DNA of 64,000 nucleotides. Origin: Exobasidium rhododendri (Eukaryota; Basidiomycota; Exobasidiomycetes; Exobasidiales; Exobasidiaceae). Below, piece by piece: positions 40,930 to 52,200 of the stretch. The position numbers and the translations under genes were made by a program. Positions within the stretch are counted from its first letter, which is position 1. Each line of letters starts with the position of its first letter. Where the stretch lies: NCBI GenBank assembly GCA_026210745.1, contig CP110632.1, positions 3,223,001-3,287,000 on the forward strand, read 5' to 3'. The notes under the pieces were generated by a model. The model was not told where the DNA came from, searched no databases, and saw nothing but the letters and a program-made list of their open reading frames with translations.

Positions 40930-40985
40930 TAAAGTCACCTTCAACTGTCGATTGCCAACTACGCAGTCGTGTACAAGAGGGAAAG

Positions 40986-43238
40986 ATGACTACCGTTCAA
41001 GATTTCCATCCTGGCTCTTCGCCCAACAATGATCTAGATCTACTGGCATCGGCTACAGGTTTAGACAAATCACAGATACCAAGGCCGTACAAGTGCCCGT
41101 TGTGCTCAAGAGCGTTCTATCGACTTGAACATCAGACGAGACACATTCGAACTCACACCGGAGAAAAGCCCCATGCATGCACTCACCCGGGCTGCGAGAA
41201 GAAATTCAGCAGATCCGATGAATTGACGAGGCATGTCCGAATCCACTCGAATCCAAACAAAAAGGGCAATCAAGATTCGAGCACTGGTTCGTCGTCAAAG
41301 AAAAAGGTCCAAGCGCAAGAAACGGCACCCACTTCTGGATCCAAATGGCAATTAGGTGGTGAAGACGACGAGGACAGCGATTCGGAAGATGAAGAGAATG
41401 TCTACGTGTCACCTCCGCCGCCCGCTCGAAGCGAAGAGATGACTGCTCTTGCTACCCTGGCAAGTGATGAATTGCACTCCATGGAGAGGGCGGAAAAGGA
41501 AGGCAAGCGACTCCCTAATGCACGGAATATTCAAGGTCATCATGGACATTCCATTCCCACCATGACGGCCTATCATCCCAGCAGGAACTCGTACTCCAGC
41601 TACGGTGCTTATCCCTCTGCACCTGCCCCCTCACTCCCAAACGCCTCGGTTGAACAGCCACCAGGTTGCGAACACATGGACTGTCACCGTAACTACAATC
41701 ATCGAGTGGCAGCTTCTCTTCAGCCTTTGCATCACAATGCTTCAAATCCCGCTTTGTCAGCTCGATATTTCAAAGGATCGACCGCGTATCATGCACCTCA
41801 ATTTATGATGCAACAGAATCACTATCCTTCCAACCCTAGCAGTATTCCGAGCAGCAGAGAACACTCGCCACACTATTCGCCCAACGATAGTACAATGCTC
41901 AGCGACGAGTACCTTTCAGATGGAGAGCATGAGCGTAAGATGTTACCCCACGGTGCAGCATCCTACCGGGGACATGATGTGGGAAATGTGCCCGATTGGA
42001 CCCCTTCTGGTAGCCCCGTCTTGGGTCCACTTCGAAGCATGAACTTGTTTGGTCATCGCACAGTGCCAAACAGTCCATATACCAGTCGACCTGGCTCCCC
42101 TACCCGTGCGACTAGCTCTATGCAGTACCCAAATCAGCCTCAACATTATCACCATCATCATCATCACCACCACCATCACTCTCCCAACACAGAAAGGGGT
42201 ACGAGCAGCAAGAACAATTCCCCGCCTCACGTTGCTCATGCTGGTCCTTCTCACGCACCTGGAGCTGGTCACCAAAGCTCACATCGCTATCGAAGTCATC
42301 CTTATGGCGCAGATCACCCCCACTCTCGATCGCATCACCACCTTTCTTCTCTGGCTTCTCTCTCATCTACTGCGACGACGATTCCCCCGAGCACGTTGGG
42401 AGAGAGAAGCACGGCTATTGATGTAGAATCTGCTTTGGGTTCTGGTTCTGCTTCTGCTTCTACTTCGCCCGCCAATGGATTCTCTTCCAGCATGCCAAAC
42501 AAGATGCAACGTAGCAACAGCTTTGGTTCGAAAAGCAGAACCGCCGGACTTAGTCTGAGTGCCTATCACCTGTCCGCAGGTGGCCATCCATCGTCGCCTT
42601 CCACTCCTTTTGGTCATGGTAGGAGTGATTTGGCAGGATCGATTTCTGCCGGTAATTCACGAGTATCGCTGCCAGGTCTTTCCTCTTCCGATCGCATTCT
42701 ACCCTCACCCTTCTCCACGCACAATGGTCACGCCATGACTACTTCGAACAAGCGAAGTAGCAGTCGGTCCGTACCAGGAAGCGCGATGCACAGCCCGTTG
42801 ACTTCGCCTCGAATGGAGCATCAAACGCTGCGTCAGGCAGCCAGCGCACGCAATAGCATCACTTCTCATTCGCGCACTAGTTCTTATGGCAACATAAGTC
42901 AACAGAACCTCGGGCAGACGGGTAGCAGCAATGATACCAGCCCGTCCAGCGTCTACTCGCATAATGCCACACCAGATCAGAATGGAAATCTCAATCGACA
43001 AGGAAAAGTTGGCTTCAGCATGACACCGATCCATCAAATGTCACCTTCCATCTCTTCTCCCCAAAAAACAAACGGCAGTGGCATGGTCCTGCCACCGATA
43101 GGAAGCGCTATCGATTACTGTCGCGACAATTCCCCTACGTCTAGCCTCAACTTGCCCCCTCCCATGTCTCTCGCTGCATTGACCAATCCGGCATCAGATG
43201 TGGCCAAGGACACAGAAATGGCTGCCGTCGCCCACTAG
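40986..43238 (+). CDS. creA: Carbon catabolite repressor, C2H2 zinc-finger CreA/Mig1
   Basis: A single exon encodes 750 residues. Two C2H2 fingers at about residues 34-90 ([18 protein letters not shown], then the TGEKPHAC linker and [16 protein letters not shown]) have the CreA/Mig1 recognition helices RLEHQTR and RSDELTR. This pair binds SYGGRG / GC-box sites and represses alternative-carbon genes in glucose. An acidic stretch ([13 protein letters not shown], about 120-135) follows, then long Ser/Pro/His-rich disordered sequence including a polyhistidine run (about residue 386). The protein is longer than ascomycete CreA (about 415 residues), mainly through disorder. It has a 3.2-kb upstream region with an upstream ORF. 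The next gene downstream is D-lactate dehydrogenase, a typical glucose-repressed function. Confidence 0.9.
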   Translation: MTTVQDFHPGSSPNNDLDLLASATGLDKSQIPRPYKCPLCSRAFYRLEHQTRHIRTHTGEKPHACTHPGCEKKFSRSDELTRHVRIHSNPNKKGNQDSSTGSSSKKKVQAQETAPTSGSKWQLGGEDDEDSDSEDEENVYVSPPPPARSEEMTALATLASDELHSMERAEKEGKRLPNARNIQGHHGHSIPTMTAYHPSRNSYSSYGAYPSAPAPSLPNASVEQPPGCEHMDCHRNYNHRVAASLQPLHHNASNPALSARYFKGSTAYHAPQFMMQQNHYPSNPSSIPSSREHSPHYSPNDSTMLSDEYLSDGEHERKMLPHGAASYRGHDVGNVPDWTPSGSPVLGPLRSMNLFGHRTVPNSPYTSRPGSPTRATSSMQYPNQPQHYHHHHHHHHHHSPNTERGTSSKNNSPPHVAHAGPSHAPGAGHQSSHRYRSHPYGADHPHSRSHHHLSSLASLSSTATTIPPSTLGERSTAIDVESALGSGSASASTSPANGFSSSMPNKMQRSNSFGSKSRTAGLSLSAYHLSAGGHPSSPSTPFGHGRSDLAGSISAGNSRVSLPGLSSSDRILPSPFSTHNGHAMTTSNKRSSSRSVPGSAMHSPLTSPRMEHQTLRQAASARNSITSHSRTSSYGNISQQNLGQTGSSNDTSPSSVYSHNATPDQNGNLNRQGKVGFSMTPIHQMSPSISSPQKTNGSGMVLPPIGSAIDYCRDNSPTSSLNLPPPMSLAALTNPASDVAKDTEMAAVAH
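42145..42181 (+). repeat. (CAY)n coding repeat, polyhistidine
   Basis: CAT/CAC codons encode about ten histidines in a row within the disordered part of CreA. It is likely length-variable. Confidence 0.75.
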
Positions 43239-43581
43239 AGGTCTCTTTACTCTCCCTCGCTTCAGTGCGCTTAATCTTCCCCCATATTTTCCCCTCCCCA
43301 ATATGAAGATCGACCCTTTTTTCCACTCTACATAGACACTCCCTTCCATCTCGTCTGTATTCTTCACTGTCATCACCACTAATCAGAATCGATCACGAAT
43401 ACGGTCTATCTTCTTTCTTTTGTCCACTCACACTGGCTACCTGTGAGGTCGGGGAAGAGACACTTCACCTCGGCGGCGCGCGACAACAATTTGACTTACT
43501 TTTTATTTCCACTCTCCTCCACCCCCGCCTTTTTTTTCATTCCTCTGCCTCGACCTTTACATAAGGACAGGAAAAGCGAAG
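43239..43581 (+). promoter_or_regulatory. Intergenic promoter region of DLD1
   Basis: This 343-bp stretch runs between the creA stop and the DLD1 start. It holds a CCAAT box (43298-43302) and a GC-box followed by a T-run (43524-43535) matching the Mig1 consensus. T-rich and C-rich runs dominate the rest. Confidence 0.5.
43524..43535 (-). promoter_or_regulatory. Candidate Mig1/CreA binding site upstream of DLD1
   Basis: The plus strand reads CCCCGCCTTTTT, which is the complement of the Mig1 consensus (an AT-rich block, one base, then SYGGGG). It lies 46 bp before the DLD1 ATG. The match includes both the GC box and the adjacent AT tract. Binding is inferred. Confidence 0.5.
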
Positions 43582-45527
43582 ATGCTGCTGCACTTCACTC
43601 CGTCAGTCACCTTTGCTTCGATGCAGCTGAGCAAGCGGGAGACGGCGGTCAAAGCCCGCAGGCTTCTCCTTCGTCGCCCCAATACTCACCGCCGCCACTA
43701 CGCTAGTACTTCTTCCTCGAGCACTACCACTTCTTCCACACCCTCGAATGAACAGCCGTCCGCTCCGTCGCCACGAAACACCTCTTCGCCCTACTATACA
43801 CTCTTTGGGTCTGCCATAGTAGGTGGTGTACTGATAGGCGGCTTCCTTGTGAATTCTTACAATGCCAGAAAGGACGAGAGTGGCGTTGAGAGGCAAGGAA
43901 AAGCAATCAATCCATCCAGCTCGACGCCAGACTTGCAGAGCTACCTCTCTTGCCTTCGTAAGGAAGCAGGTTTTAGGGACGATCAGATGTCGATAGACGA
44001 TGTTGATCTGGAGAGTCATGGTCACTCCATCTGGTCGTATCATCCTTCGAGAAAACCTAGTGCAGTTGTATATCCGGAAAGTGTCGAGCAGGTCCAAGCG
44101 ATTGTCTTGAATGCTCACAAGAACGGAATCGTCCTACTTCCTTTTGCTGGCGGTACGTCATTAGAAGCGCATTGGTCGGCACCTGCCGAACGACCCGGAA
44201 AGCAAAGGATAGCTGTCTCTGTTGACGTATGCTTGATGGACGGCATCGGCAAATGTAACATAGAAGACGGTGACATCGAGGTAGAAGCAGGCGTAAAGTA
44301 CGAAGACTTGAATGAGCATTTACGACAACAGGGTATCCCGCTCTTTTTCCCAGTAGATCCTGGGCCTGGAGCAGCACTCGGTGGAATGATGGGCACAGGT
44401 GGCTCAGGTACCAACGCAGTCCGTTACGGCACCATGAAAGGCGATTACATATTAAATGCTACCGTCGTCCTGCCATCTGGGCAGGTCATCACAACCAAAT
44501 CGAGGGTCCGCAAATCATCCGTTGGACCTGACTTGACGAAACTGTTCCTCGGTTCAGAAGGCAGCTTGGGCATCATATGCAAGGTGACGCTAAGGCTAGC
44601 TGCTGTTCTACCGACGTCCATCTTGGTGGTCCCGTTTCCAAGCATCCGTCAGGCTTGTTCTGCCGCACAGAAGATCGTCAGTTCGGGTATTGGAGTCCAG
44701 TGCATCGAGTTACTAGACGACGAAATGATCAAGGTCGTCAACAAGGCCAACGCCAAGACGCACGGAAAGGGGAAATACAGAGAATTGATCGAAAAGACGA
44801 GTTTGTTCATCAAATTACAAGGTGGTGAAGTGCATCGCAAAGAAGACGAGAAGTCCATCCGAGTCATCTCGACACGCAAAGAATACGCCGTAGTCAATAA
44901 AGAAATCCAAGCAAGTCATGATGAAGAACGGAATGAAGAGCTTTGGCGGGCAAGAAAGATAGCACTCTGGAGTGTTCAGGAAGCCGCCCCAGAAAGACCC
45001 GAAGGAGGTGGCTGGCTAGTCTGGACGACGGATGTAAGCGTACCTCTGGGAAATATGGCGACTCTCTTTGACAAGGTCAGAAAGGACACGATTGAGTCTG
45101 GACTGAATGCTCCCATTGTAGGACATATTGGGGATGGAGGCGCTCATTCCATCATTCTGTTCAAAGACAATGACCAAGACGAGCTACACAAGGTGAAGGC
45201 TTTCGTTCATCGGGTGAGTCCGTTTGCTGGCGAGATAGATTGTCTTGTTGCAGCAGAAGAAAGGAGTGTCTGACATTACTTTCCTTCTCTCCGCTAATAA
45301 AGGTCGTTGGATATGCACATGACCTCGATGGAACATGCACGTCCGAACATGGAGTAGGGCGAGGAAAGCGAATGTACCTCAAGAAGGAGCTCGGCGCTTC
45401 TATCGACCTTCTGCGAACACTCAAGGAGTCAATTGACCCGAACCACATCATGAATCCCGGGGCACTCCTCTACGAAGACGACATGGAGGAAGAGGAAGAA
45501 AGAGAAGAGCTGGAACGATACCACTAG
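43582..45527 (+). CDS. DLD1: Mitochondrial D-lactate dehydrogenase (cytochrome), FAD-linked
   Basis: Two exons (43582-45213, 45303-45527; 89-bp intron) give 618 residues. The enzyme oxidises D-lactate to pyruvate and passes electrons to cytochrome c. An Arg-rich presequence (RETAVKARRLLLRRPNTHRR) and a hydrophobic segment (FGSAIVGGVLIGGFLV, about residues 75-90) fit inner-membrane anchoring. The FAD-binding region starts near residue 155: AVVYPESVEQVQAIV, PFAGGTSLEAHWS, GAALGGMMGTGGSGTNAVRYG. The C-terminal FAD-linked oxidase domain ends with CTSEHGVGRGKRMYL, encoded in exon 2, and IDPNHIMNPG. A second in-frame ATG at 43621 would still leave the presequence. Convergent with CSN4. Confidence 0.92.
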
Positions 45528-45630
45528 CTCGTTCTTGATGCTAATTATGATCATGTCTTTGTGTAAAAGTACAGTACGTGAATACAAGGAGTGCCTTTGT
45601 CGGCAATGAAAGAGGAAAGGAGACCCGATT

Positions 45631-47353
45631 CTAGACTGAAGCAGTCGCCAAGCCTTTGCTCCTTAGCTTTGCGCAGATCTCTTCAATACTTGAAGACGTC
45701 CTTGCAATGCTAGCATCCCATCTCTTGGTAAAAGTTGAGCTGGGATCGTCCTCCGTCTGGTCTCGCTCTTCTGCTGTCGCTTCTCCTCCTGTTTCTTTGT
45801 TCGCACCCATGCCTGCCACGCCACCTTCTCTTTCCTTCTCCTCTCCAAAGATGACGAGCCCTTCCACCTGATCGATTTCTGCCCTCAGTCGATTCTCGAC
45901 GATCATCGTTCGAACCATCGTTTCTGATCCTGCGCTGCTCAAGTCCAACAAGCCGCCGAGACCTCGAAAGGTGATGTTGGAGTACAAGCGCGAAGTAGCT
46001 AAGATGTTGTGCTCCATCATGGCTCGATCTAGCACGGTGGATGGCTCGTTTCTCTCACTTTCCTCTTCGCCCTCCTCTTCTCCGTTCTTCATGGTAGAGT
46101 CTTCATCTTTTGCGAATAATAATGCTTTATCTGTAGTCTTTGGCAGGGTCGCACGTTGATGAGGTCCTAGCAGCTTTTCAAACGCTGCAATCTCTTTCGG
46201 TCGAATGATCTGGTTGAGAAACACCTTTGTGAGAATCGTATGCTGTGGGAGCAAAGCTGTTCGCTCATCCCTGTTCAGGGTAGCCAATATTCTCGAGCGA
46301 AGAGGTCCAGCAGGTGCTAAAATCGATGCAGTGACAGCAGACGAGCTAAAGAAAGGATGAAGAGTCAGATAGCACTCATCACACACATTTACAATAATCG
46401 ACGAGGAAGACTGCATCTCTTGCTCCACTCACAGCATCAAGTTCCTCTCTCCTTCGTCAATCTCTGCTACGTAGCTGACCTCGTGAAATCTTATGGCCGC
46501 CTCGGCGAATCGTCGTTGAGAGTCGTAGATGCGTGCTTGGCAGAGCTTATATTGTAATCCTAGTGTTCTCGCTTCCGTCTTTTCCTCTTCGCTCATTCGA
46601 CTCGATCGTTCCTCTTCCTCAGCAGTGCCTGGTCCTACTCTTGATGCAGCACCAGGTACAGAGTGAATGACCAAACTGGCACGTTTCAGATAGGTGTCTG
46701 CTCCAATCGCATCGTCGCCTTCAAGGAGGAGTCGCACGATGCGAACGTAGATTCTCAACTTGAACAAGTTAGGCACGCTACGGTGGCCGGAGCCTAGAGG
46801 TATTCCTTGCAGTACCTTGGCCGCCTCCAGCCAGTCCTCTTCCTCCTCCAGCAGATCAGACAGATGTAGACGCAACGTCGAAGACTGTCGAAGAGCATTG
46901 TGTGGTAAGTAATCCGAACTTTACGAGCACTATCGTGGCGAACACAGCAAGACAAACACCACCCACCTGCTCTTCGAAGCTGAGCACTCGCGGCTGGACT
47001 TTCTCCAGGGCAATCTCCAGCACTTCTCTTTGAACATCTCCTTCCAGTATCGCTGGTTCATCGCCTGCACTTTGCATGACTTGATCACCATCAGCTCCTC
47101 CACTGGGCTTCTTTGCAGCCTTGGTGATGGCCTCACTGAAGTCAGACAAAGCTTGTCTTCCTACCATGAGGCCCCCTCCTTGTGAGTTGAGTTCGCCAAA
47201 GACAGCTTCATCTAGATACTCGGTGAGCTTTGTTCGAAGTGTAGAGGCGCTGACGGCAGAGGCAGGCTGGGAGAGAAGGCCATTGAGGTATGTGAGATAT
47301 GCATTGGCCCTTTCTGACGCAGGAGTAGAAGCCGTGATGTCGTTCAGCTCCAT
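45631..47353 (-). CDS. CSN4: COP9 signalosome subunit 4
   Basis: Three exons on the minus strand (46967-47353, 46433-46884, 45631-46345) give 517 residues, longer than animal CSN4 (about 406) because of acidic inserts. Landmarks are VLSFEEQ before intron 1, LRLHLSDLLEEEEDWLEAA and LQGIPL after it, YLKRASLVIH, RFHEVSYVAEIDEGERNLM, then SILAPAGPLRSRILATLNRDER across intron 2. The PCI domain covers about residues 330-430 (LDRAMMEHNILATSRLYSNI, then a winged-helix segment FRGLGGLLDLS). CSN removes NEDD8 from cullins and so controls ubiquitin ligases. The frame-preserving introns fall inside conserved segments, which supports the gene model. Convergent with DLD1 (103 bp) and divergent from the EAF gene. 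Confidence 0.9.
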
Positions 47354-47612
47354 TGCGACGGTGGCACACAATATTTAGGGACAAAGAATGCCGAGATACC
47401 ACTGGTCATCATGTCATGCATGAGTCAATGCTTCCTAGAGAGACAAGACAGAGACCACTCTTTCTCGCGCGTGGCTGCGGGTCCGTGCATGATTTCTAGC
47501 GGGGGAGAGTGACTAAAGTGATTAGGATCCGTACACCTACACACAGGTGGCCATAGCCTTGCAAGACTCCCTCTTTCTATAGACTCCGAAGCGCAGTAGA
47601 AGCGAGGGGTAG
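47354..47612. promoter_or_regulatory. Divergent promoter region, CSN4 / EAF
   Basis: This 259-bp region between two start codons shows no recognised box and no protein-like frame. Confidence 0.4.
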
Positions 47613-48884
47613 ATGTCAACCATCTCAATGTCTTCTTACCCTGTGAAGCTAGGGCTAACGCTCGACAGAAAAGTAAGTAGGGGCGAGGCAATTGCTTCTG
47701 GTTCTTCGCTTGTATCGATCAAATGTGAGTGAATCCCTATGCAATTCGTGCACGTAGACATGTCTAATTCAGCTGGAAATTTCCCTGTAGACAACTTCAG
47801 GCCTCCATCAATCGAGCCTTCTTCTCCTGGCTATCTCTACAGTACTAACAAACAGAATTCGCAATGGTCGCTCGAATACGACATGAGAGAAAGGGAAGAG
47901 GAGAGGCGAGGTTCTCGATCTTCGGCGCAGGGATTTCAAGGCAGTATCACTTCTAGCAAGGATGTAGACTGCGTCCTTGTGTGGGATGAAGATTCGCAAG
48001 TGAGTTCAGGACAATGCTTCAGTTGATACCCGAACGAAGTCTGGCAGCTGACTATTCACGAATTCGCACAGTCCTACTTATTGGAGCAAATCGATTCGAC
48101 GTTGTCATTTAGATATGACCGGGGTCATACCAGACTCAGCGAGAAAGCAAGAGAGGCTTTTGACAAATTCCCACCCGGATCTGCATCCGAAGCTGCCACT
48201 TCAGTGCGAGGAGCTTCACACATATCGGAAAGAGCTACGCTGCGCTCTGATGCCGCGAATCACCAACAACAGAATGAGTCCGATGGCGAGATGGTAGCAA
48301 AAGACGGAGGTATAAGTGATGAAGCAACAACTTTCGAGCGAAACCTAGAATCGGGACTTGAGGGTCTTACGGCCGACGAAGAAGACAAAGACTCTAGCAT
48401 GGAAGAGTTGGATGAGACGAACGCAGTCAGTCCTCAACGAGCAAGGACAGGATTAGGACTCTTGGAGGATAGTGGGTTACGAGAAGATGTTCTTACACCT
48501 CGAGGATCGCCATACATAGATCGACCCAAAAGTCAAAGTCAGTGGGACACGACACGATCAAATCTCAATCACAACAAGAGCAATCTTGCCACTCAAGTCA
48601 CCAGCAGCATGACCCGATCCACTTCAGTCGTATCACCCACCAGCAATGTCAATTCTCCCAGAACGGTAGGACTTGATTCTGCATTGAGCGTTAGTAGCAG
48701 CTGGAAACCTCCTGCGCAGAGAAGTAATGTGGCCATTGCTTATGATGAGGATGAAGAAGACGAGGGCGAAGAGGAAAGCGAAGAGGACGAAGAAGAGGAC
48801 GACGACGACGATGAAGACGACGAAGAGGCTGACGGAGACCTAGATGACTTTGCTAGGCAGCTAGAAAGCAGCCTGCAAGGCTGA
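47613..48884 (+). CDS. RNA polymerase II elongation factor, EAF family (ELL-associated)
   Basis: Three exons (47613-47724, 47791-47999, 48072-48884) give 377 residues. The EAF N-terminal domain is recognisable: YPVKLGLTLDRK, then LVSIKYNFRPPSIEP spanning intron 1 (compare RYDFKPASID in human EAF1), then KDVDCVLVWDEDSQ and SYLLEQIDSTLSF spanning intron 2. The second half is disordered, ending in a strongly acidic tract (about residues 325-365) and DDFARQLESSLQG. EAF proteins partner ELL to stimulate Pol II elongation. A GTAAGT at 47673 inside exon 1 looks like a donor, but using it breaks the frame; the donor at 47725 gives the conserved domain. A second in-frame ATG lies at 47628. Confidence 0.82.
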
Positions 48885-49061
48885 AGTGTGTTTCAAAAAG
48901 CAAGCAAAACGTCATCTGTGTCGAGCCGATGAAAACACCGTTGCAATGTATACTATGTCCTCCCACCCCCGATAAGCAGTGATTGTGACACTGAATTGAC
49001 ACTGGTAATGCGCGACGTCGGACGTTTGGGGAGTGGAAAATGTCCGATCGGCACAGCAGCG

Positions 49062-49067
49062 CACGTG
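49062..49067. promoter_or_regulatory. CACGTG E-box palindrome
   Basis: A perfect CACGTG hexamer lies 127 bp upstream of the KCS1 ATG, flanked as GCACGTGC, an 8-bp palindrome. In yeast, CACGTG flanking bases separate Pho4 from Cbf1 sites; which factor binds here is unknown. Confidence 0.4.
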
Positions 49068-49127
49068 CCTTCGATGCCCCGAACGTTGACCGCCAATCGA
49101 AGTCGAGCTTGACTGACACTCAGACAT

Positions 49128-49154
49128 CACACACACACACACACACACACACAC
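49128..49154 (+). repeat. (AC)n microsatellite
   Basis: A pure AC dinucleotide run lies about 40 bp upstream of the KCS1 start codon. Confidence 0.85.
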
Positions 49155-49165
49155 TTAGATCTGGG

Positions 49166-49210
49166 ATGTCAATCTTGACCTTTGTCCGCACCTATGTTGC
49201 TACCGCATGA
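49166..49210 (+). other. Upstream ORF overlapping the KCS1 start codon
   Basis: ATG at 49166 opens a 14-codon frame ([14 protein letters not shown]) that ends at 49208-49210, beyond the KCS1 ATG at 49194 and in a different frame. If included in the mRNA it would compete with the main start. Confidence 0.45.
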
Positions 49211-52200
49211 GTCTTCGCATTCACCACAAGAAGTAGCGTCTGCCTCTTCGCCTTCCGATCGAAGGGTGGCAATGTCGAAGGAGTCACCCGCTTCCCACGC
49301 CGTCTATGCGCCCGGCACAAATCCCAATCAATATTCCAGTGGAGGCCTACACATCAGTCTGCCCCCTGGCATCCCCACTCCAGAGCTTAGCATCTTCTCA
49401 CCGCCTGCTTCAACGACACATAAAGGAATTCGCGATACGTCATACGTGGAAGGATCTGTTCAGAGGAGGAGTAGTGTTGGAGACAATAGCGCGAGTGTGA
49501 CGGGCAGGGGAAAGACAGTAGCTGCTGCACCTTTAGAATCTTCATCGTCACGGTCTGCAGCTCAGAGCTCGCTGAAGTCTCCCGGAAAGCCATTCACGTC
49601 TCCCTCTAAGTTTGCTCGAGGTATGACTAGCAGCCCGAATGGTAGTACCGCTTCCACTTCACGTAGCGCTTCAACCAACGCCAATAATGTTCTACATAGC
49701 CCTTCCTATTCTACGCTCCTCTCGACCGAAGGCAGTACAGGTCAGTCTCTTAATGAAGGCGTGTCCGCGTTCAGAGCAGCCCAACAACCATCTCCGTCTG
49801 CTGCATCGGGTCCGAGTAGATTGCCACTATCCCCGGCGACTTATACGATGACAGCGACGTCATCCCTACGTTCAGCCAGTAGTACGCCAGGAAGGCGTTC
49901 GAAAAACGCGGTGGAGGATGAGGAAGGCGATGTGTTGCTTTCGATGGGCCAGACACCTAGCCACCTTCGAGGAATCGACTTGGCCCTACCACCTGCTATG
50001 TTGAGCTCCGGTCGTAAAGCAAGTGTCAGCCTACAGCTCTTCAAGGAGACAAACAATGGCGGCTCGAGTATAGGCGGTGGAGAAAAGGACGTGAGCAGTA
50101 GCGATCTGCAAAAGACGTTCACCAAGAAGCGAACAACAAGAACCAAAGAAGAGACTGTTCAGGAGGAGGTGGTCACGACAGTTCGGCCCCCGTCCCTCAG
50201 CTTACCTTCTTCGCCAAAAGGAGCTAATAGCTTGCTTCCGGTTGGTCAAATTGATCGGCAACCTGCTACACCTTCATCTATTCTCAATCAGACATACTTT
50301 CCTCTTGCTTCTCATCAAAAACAGCCAGCTCCCTCTAGTCAGGCATATGTTGCTTCTCCCACTGACGAGGATCGACCTTCTCAAGACTGGCCTCACCATG
50401 ACTCCACCACTCCCACTCTGCCTCTGCTTTCAGAATCTGTGAACGCGAGAAGTCTTGCCAACAATCTGTCCAATGAAGAAGAGTCCAGTGATGACAACTT
50501 CCAGAGCGATGGATCGGTTGGGGAGGAAGAGTTGGAGGACTTGGATTCGCCAATCTTTGAAGGAGAGGATGATTGGATGCAGACGAGAGACAATGAATCG
50601 GATGAGACTAACCTTCCTCAGCTAGATTATCAGAATGAGTCATCGTCGGGCGAAGCGCCAGCAGTGGTGCAGTTGCAACCCTTCAACAATCAGGTCGGCG
50701 GTCACAGTGCCATTTTCCAATTTTCGAGAAGGGCGGTGTGTAAGCCGCTGGTGAGCAGAGAAAATCAGTTCTACGAGGCAGTGGAAAGGGAACATCCCAC
50801 GTTGCTTTCTTTCATTCCTCAATACTTGGGTGTACTAAATGTGACGTATCGGCATGTGGAAAGGAAGGAAATAGGAGAGGAACAGGAGGATGAAGTACGT
50901 GATAGCAAGGCCATTGAAGCTGATGGAGCAATTGGTGACGAAGATTCTAGAGGACGGAGCTCAGGACCAAGAAGGGTGTCCGAGAGTCGTCGAAAGATCT
51001 TCGAGGGTCAAGATGATAACGAGGAGGAGATTCCAGAAGTTTCGCTTGACATGAATCGCCACATTATTCCAGAATGGATGTTGCGAAGGAGTGGAGTTCG
51101 ACGCAGTACTGATCAAAGTCAGGCGAGCACTCCGATTCGAAGTCGCAATTCTAGTAGTAGGAGGGACATACTTCATCGAAGCAAAGATAACCCATCTGCA
51201 GAGAGGTCGACTTCACGTTTGAGTTCGAGCGCCGAGGGTCAGAGTCAATCGTCATCACATGATCGAACATTCTCACCTACATTAGATCCCATGTCACACT
51301 TCGGACCAGAGACGCCCCTCTCCACTAGTCCACCTACGCCGTCGGGAGGCTCTCCTAACGCCTCTTCCCCCAAATCGATCAAGTCTCTCTCCCGAGTGAA
51401 TGTTGGTCAAATTGCGCCTTTGGATGCCAATGTACAGGACGAACAAAGTCGAGCTACAACACCGCTCTCCAGTCACAGTAATATTGCCGGTCGAGGTTGC
51501 ACGTCTGTCAATCGAAAGCTGCAAGAGCAGGTGCTGCGAGAAGTCTTTAGTACGCCACTATTGAACGATCACGATTCGCATGAAGGGTGGAGCATATCCA
51601 AGAGAAAGTCGAAAAAGGACAAGAGGAGACTCGTTAAAGCTTGGGAGCAAAGTGAGGAAGGGGTGGCTCGATCTAGTGTTTCCAGAGTGCCTGAAGGAGC
51701 GTCAAGTAAGCGGACCGTTCAGAGGAGGGAAGAAGAAGAAGGGGCTGCTGCTCCTTCACCGCGTACAACGTCTTCTGCTCTGAACAGCCCATTGATGAAG
51801 CCACAGAAGGTGAAGCAGTCGATGCCACCGATGACGACGATTTCCACACAGAGCGAGGAAGTGGAAGGCAAGTCAAGTAGAAGGCCAAGGCGCGTTCACA
51901 GCGATGCTGCTCTTACACTGCGAGATCGGATACCTCTCAGTGTGACTCCCATGGTCGCCTCCAAGATTGGAATACCCGACGCTGTCTCCAGTGGTGACAA
52001 GGGCAATTCTTCCGCACTTGCAGGCAGTCAATTGGTCAGGGATGATTGGGTGAAAGGCGAGGCTGATGATCGGAACAACGATCTGAAACAAGAGACTCCC
52101 AAGCCCTTCCTTACTATCGACGACACCGAGGGATTACTGAGTGCAACGTCCGTCTATCAGGCAGACGAAGGACACTGCCAGAGATCACCCGTTCGACAGG

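Larger units (their letters stand above)
37764..40985. other. 3.2-kb gene-free region, long promoter/leader of creA
   Basis: This is the largest gap in the window. It contains pyrimidine-rich stretches (37905-37990, 38430-38470, 39600-39730), a (CT)n microsatellite (39048-39086), an 8-C run near 39465, and an ATG-initiated 68-codon upstream ORF at 40723-40929. The longest minus-strand frames start with TTG and look random. No tRNA A/B boxes or rRNA were recognised. A long, complex upstream region is common for transcription-factor genes. Confidence 0.55.
48885..49193 (+). promoter_or_regulatory. Promoter/leader region of KCS1
   Basis: This 309-bp region holds a CACGTG E-box (49062-49067), an (AC)n repeat (49128-49154) and a short ORF starting at 49166 that overlaps the KCS1 start in another frame. 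Confidence 0.5.

Noticed and set aside
47673..47790. EAF intron using the GTAAGT donor at 47673
   Set aside because: Joining to the AG at 47790 breaks the frame, while the donor at 47725 recreates the conserved EAF domain. Kept only as a possible alternative splice event.
47739..48026. EAF gene starting within the frame that begins at 47739
   Set aside because: It loses the N-terminal YPVKLG strand and reads through intron sequence before the conserved NFRPPSIEP.
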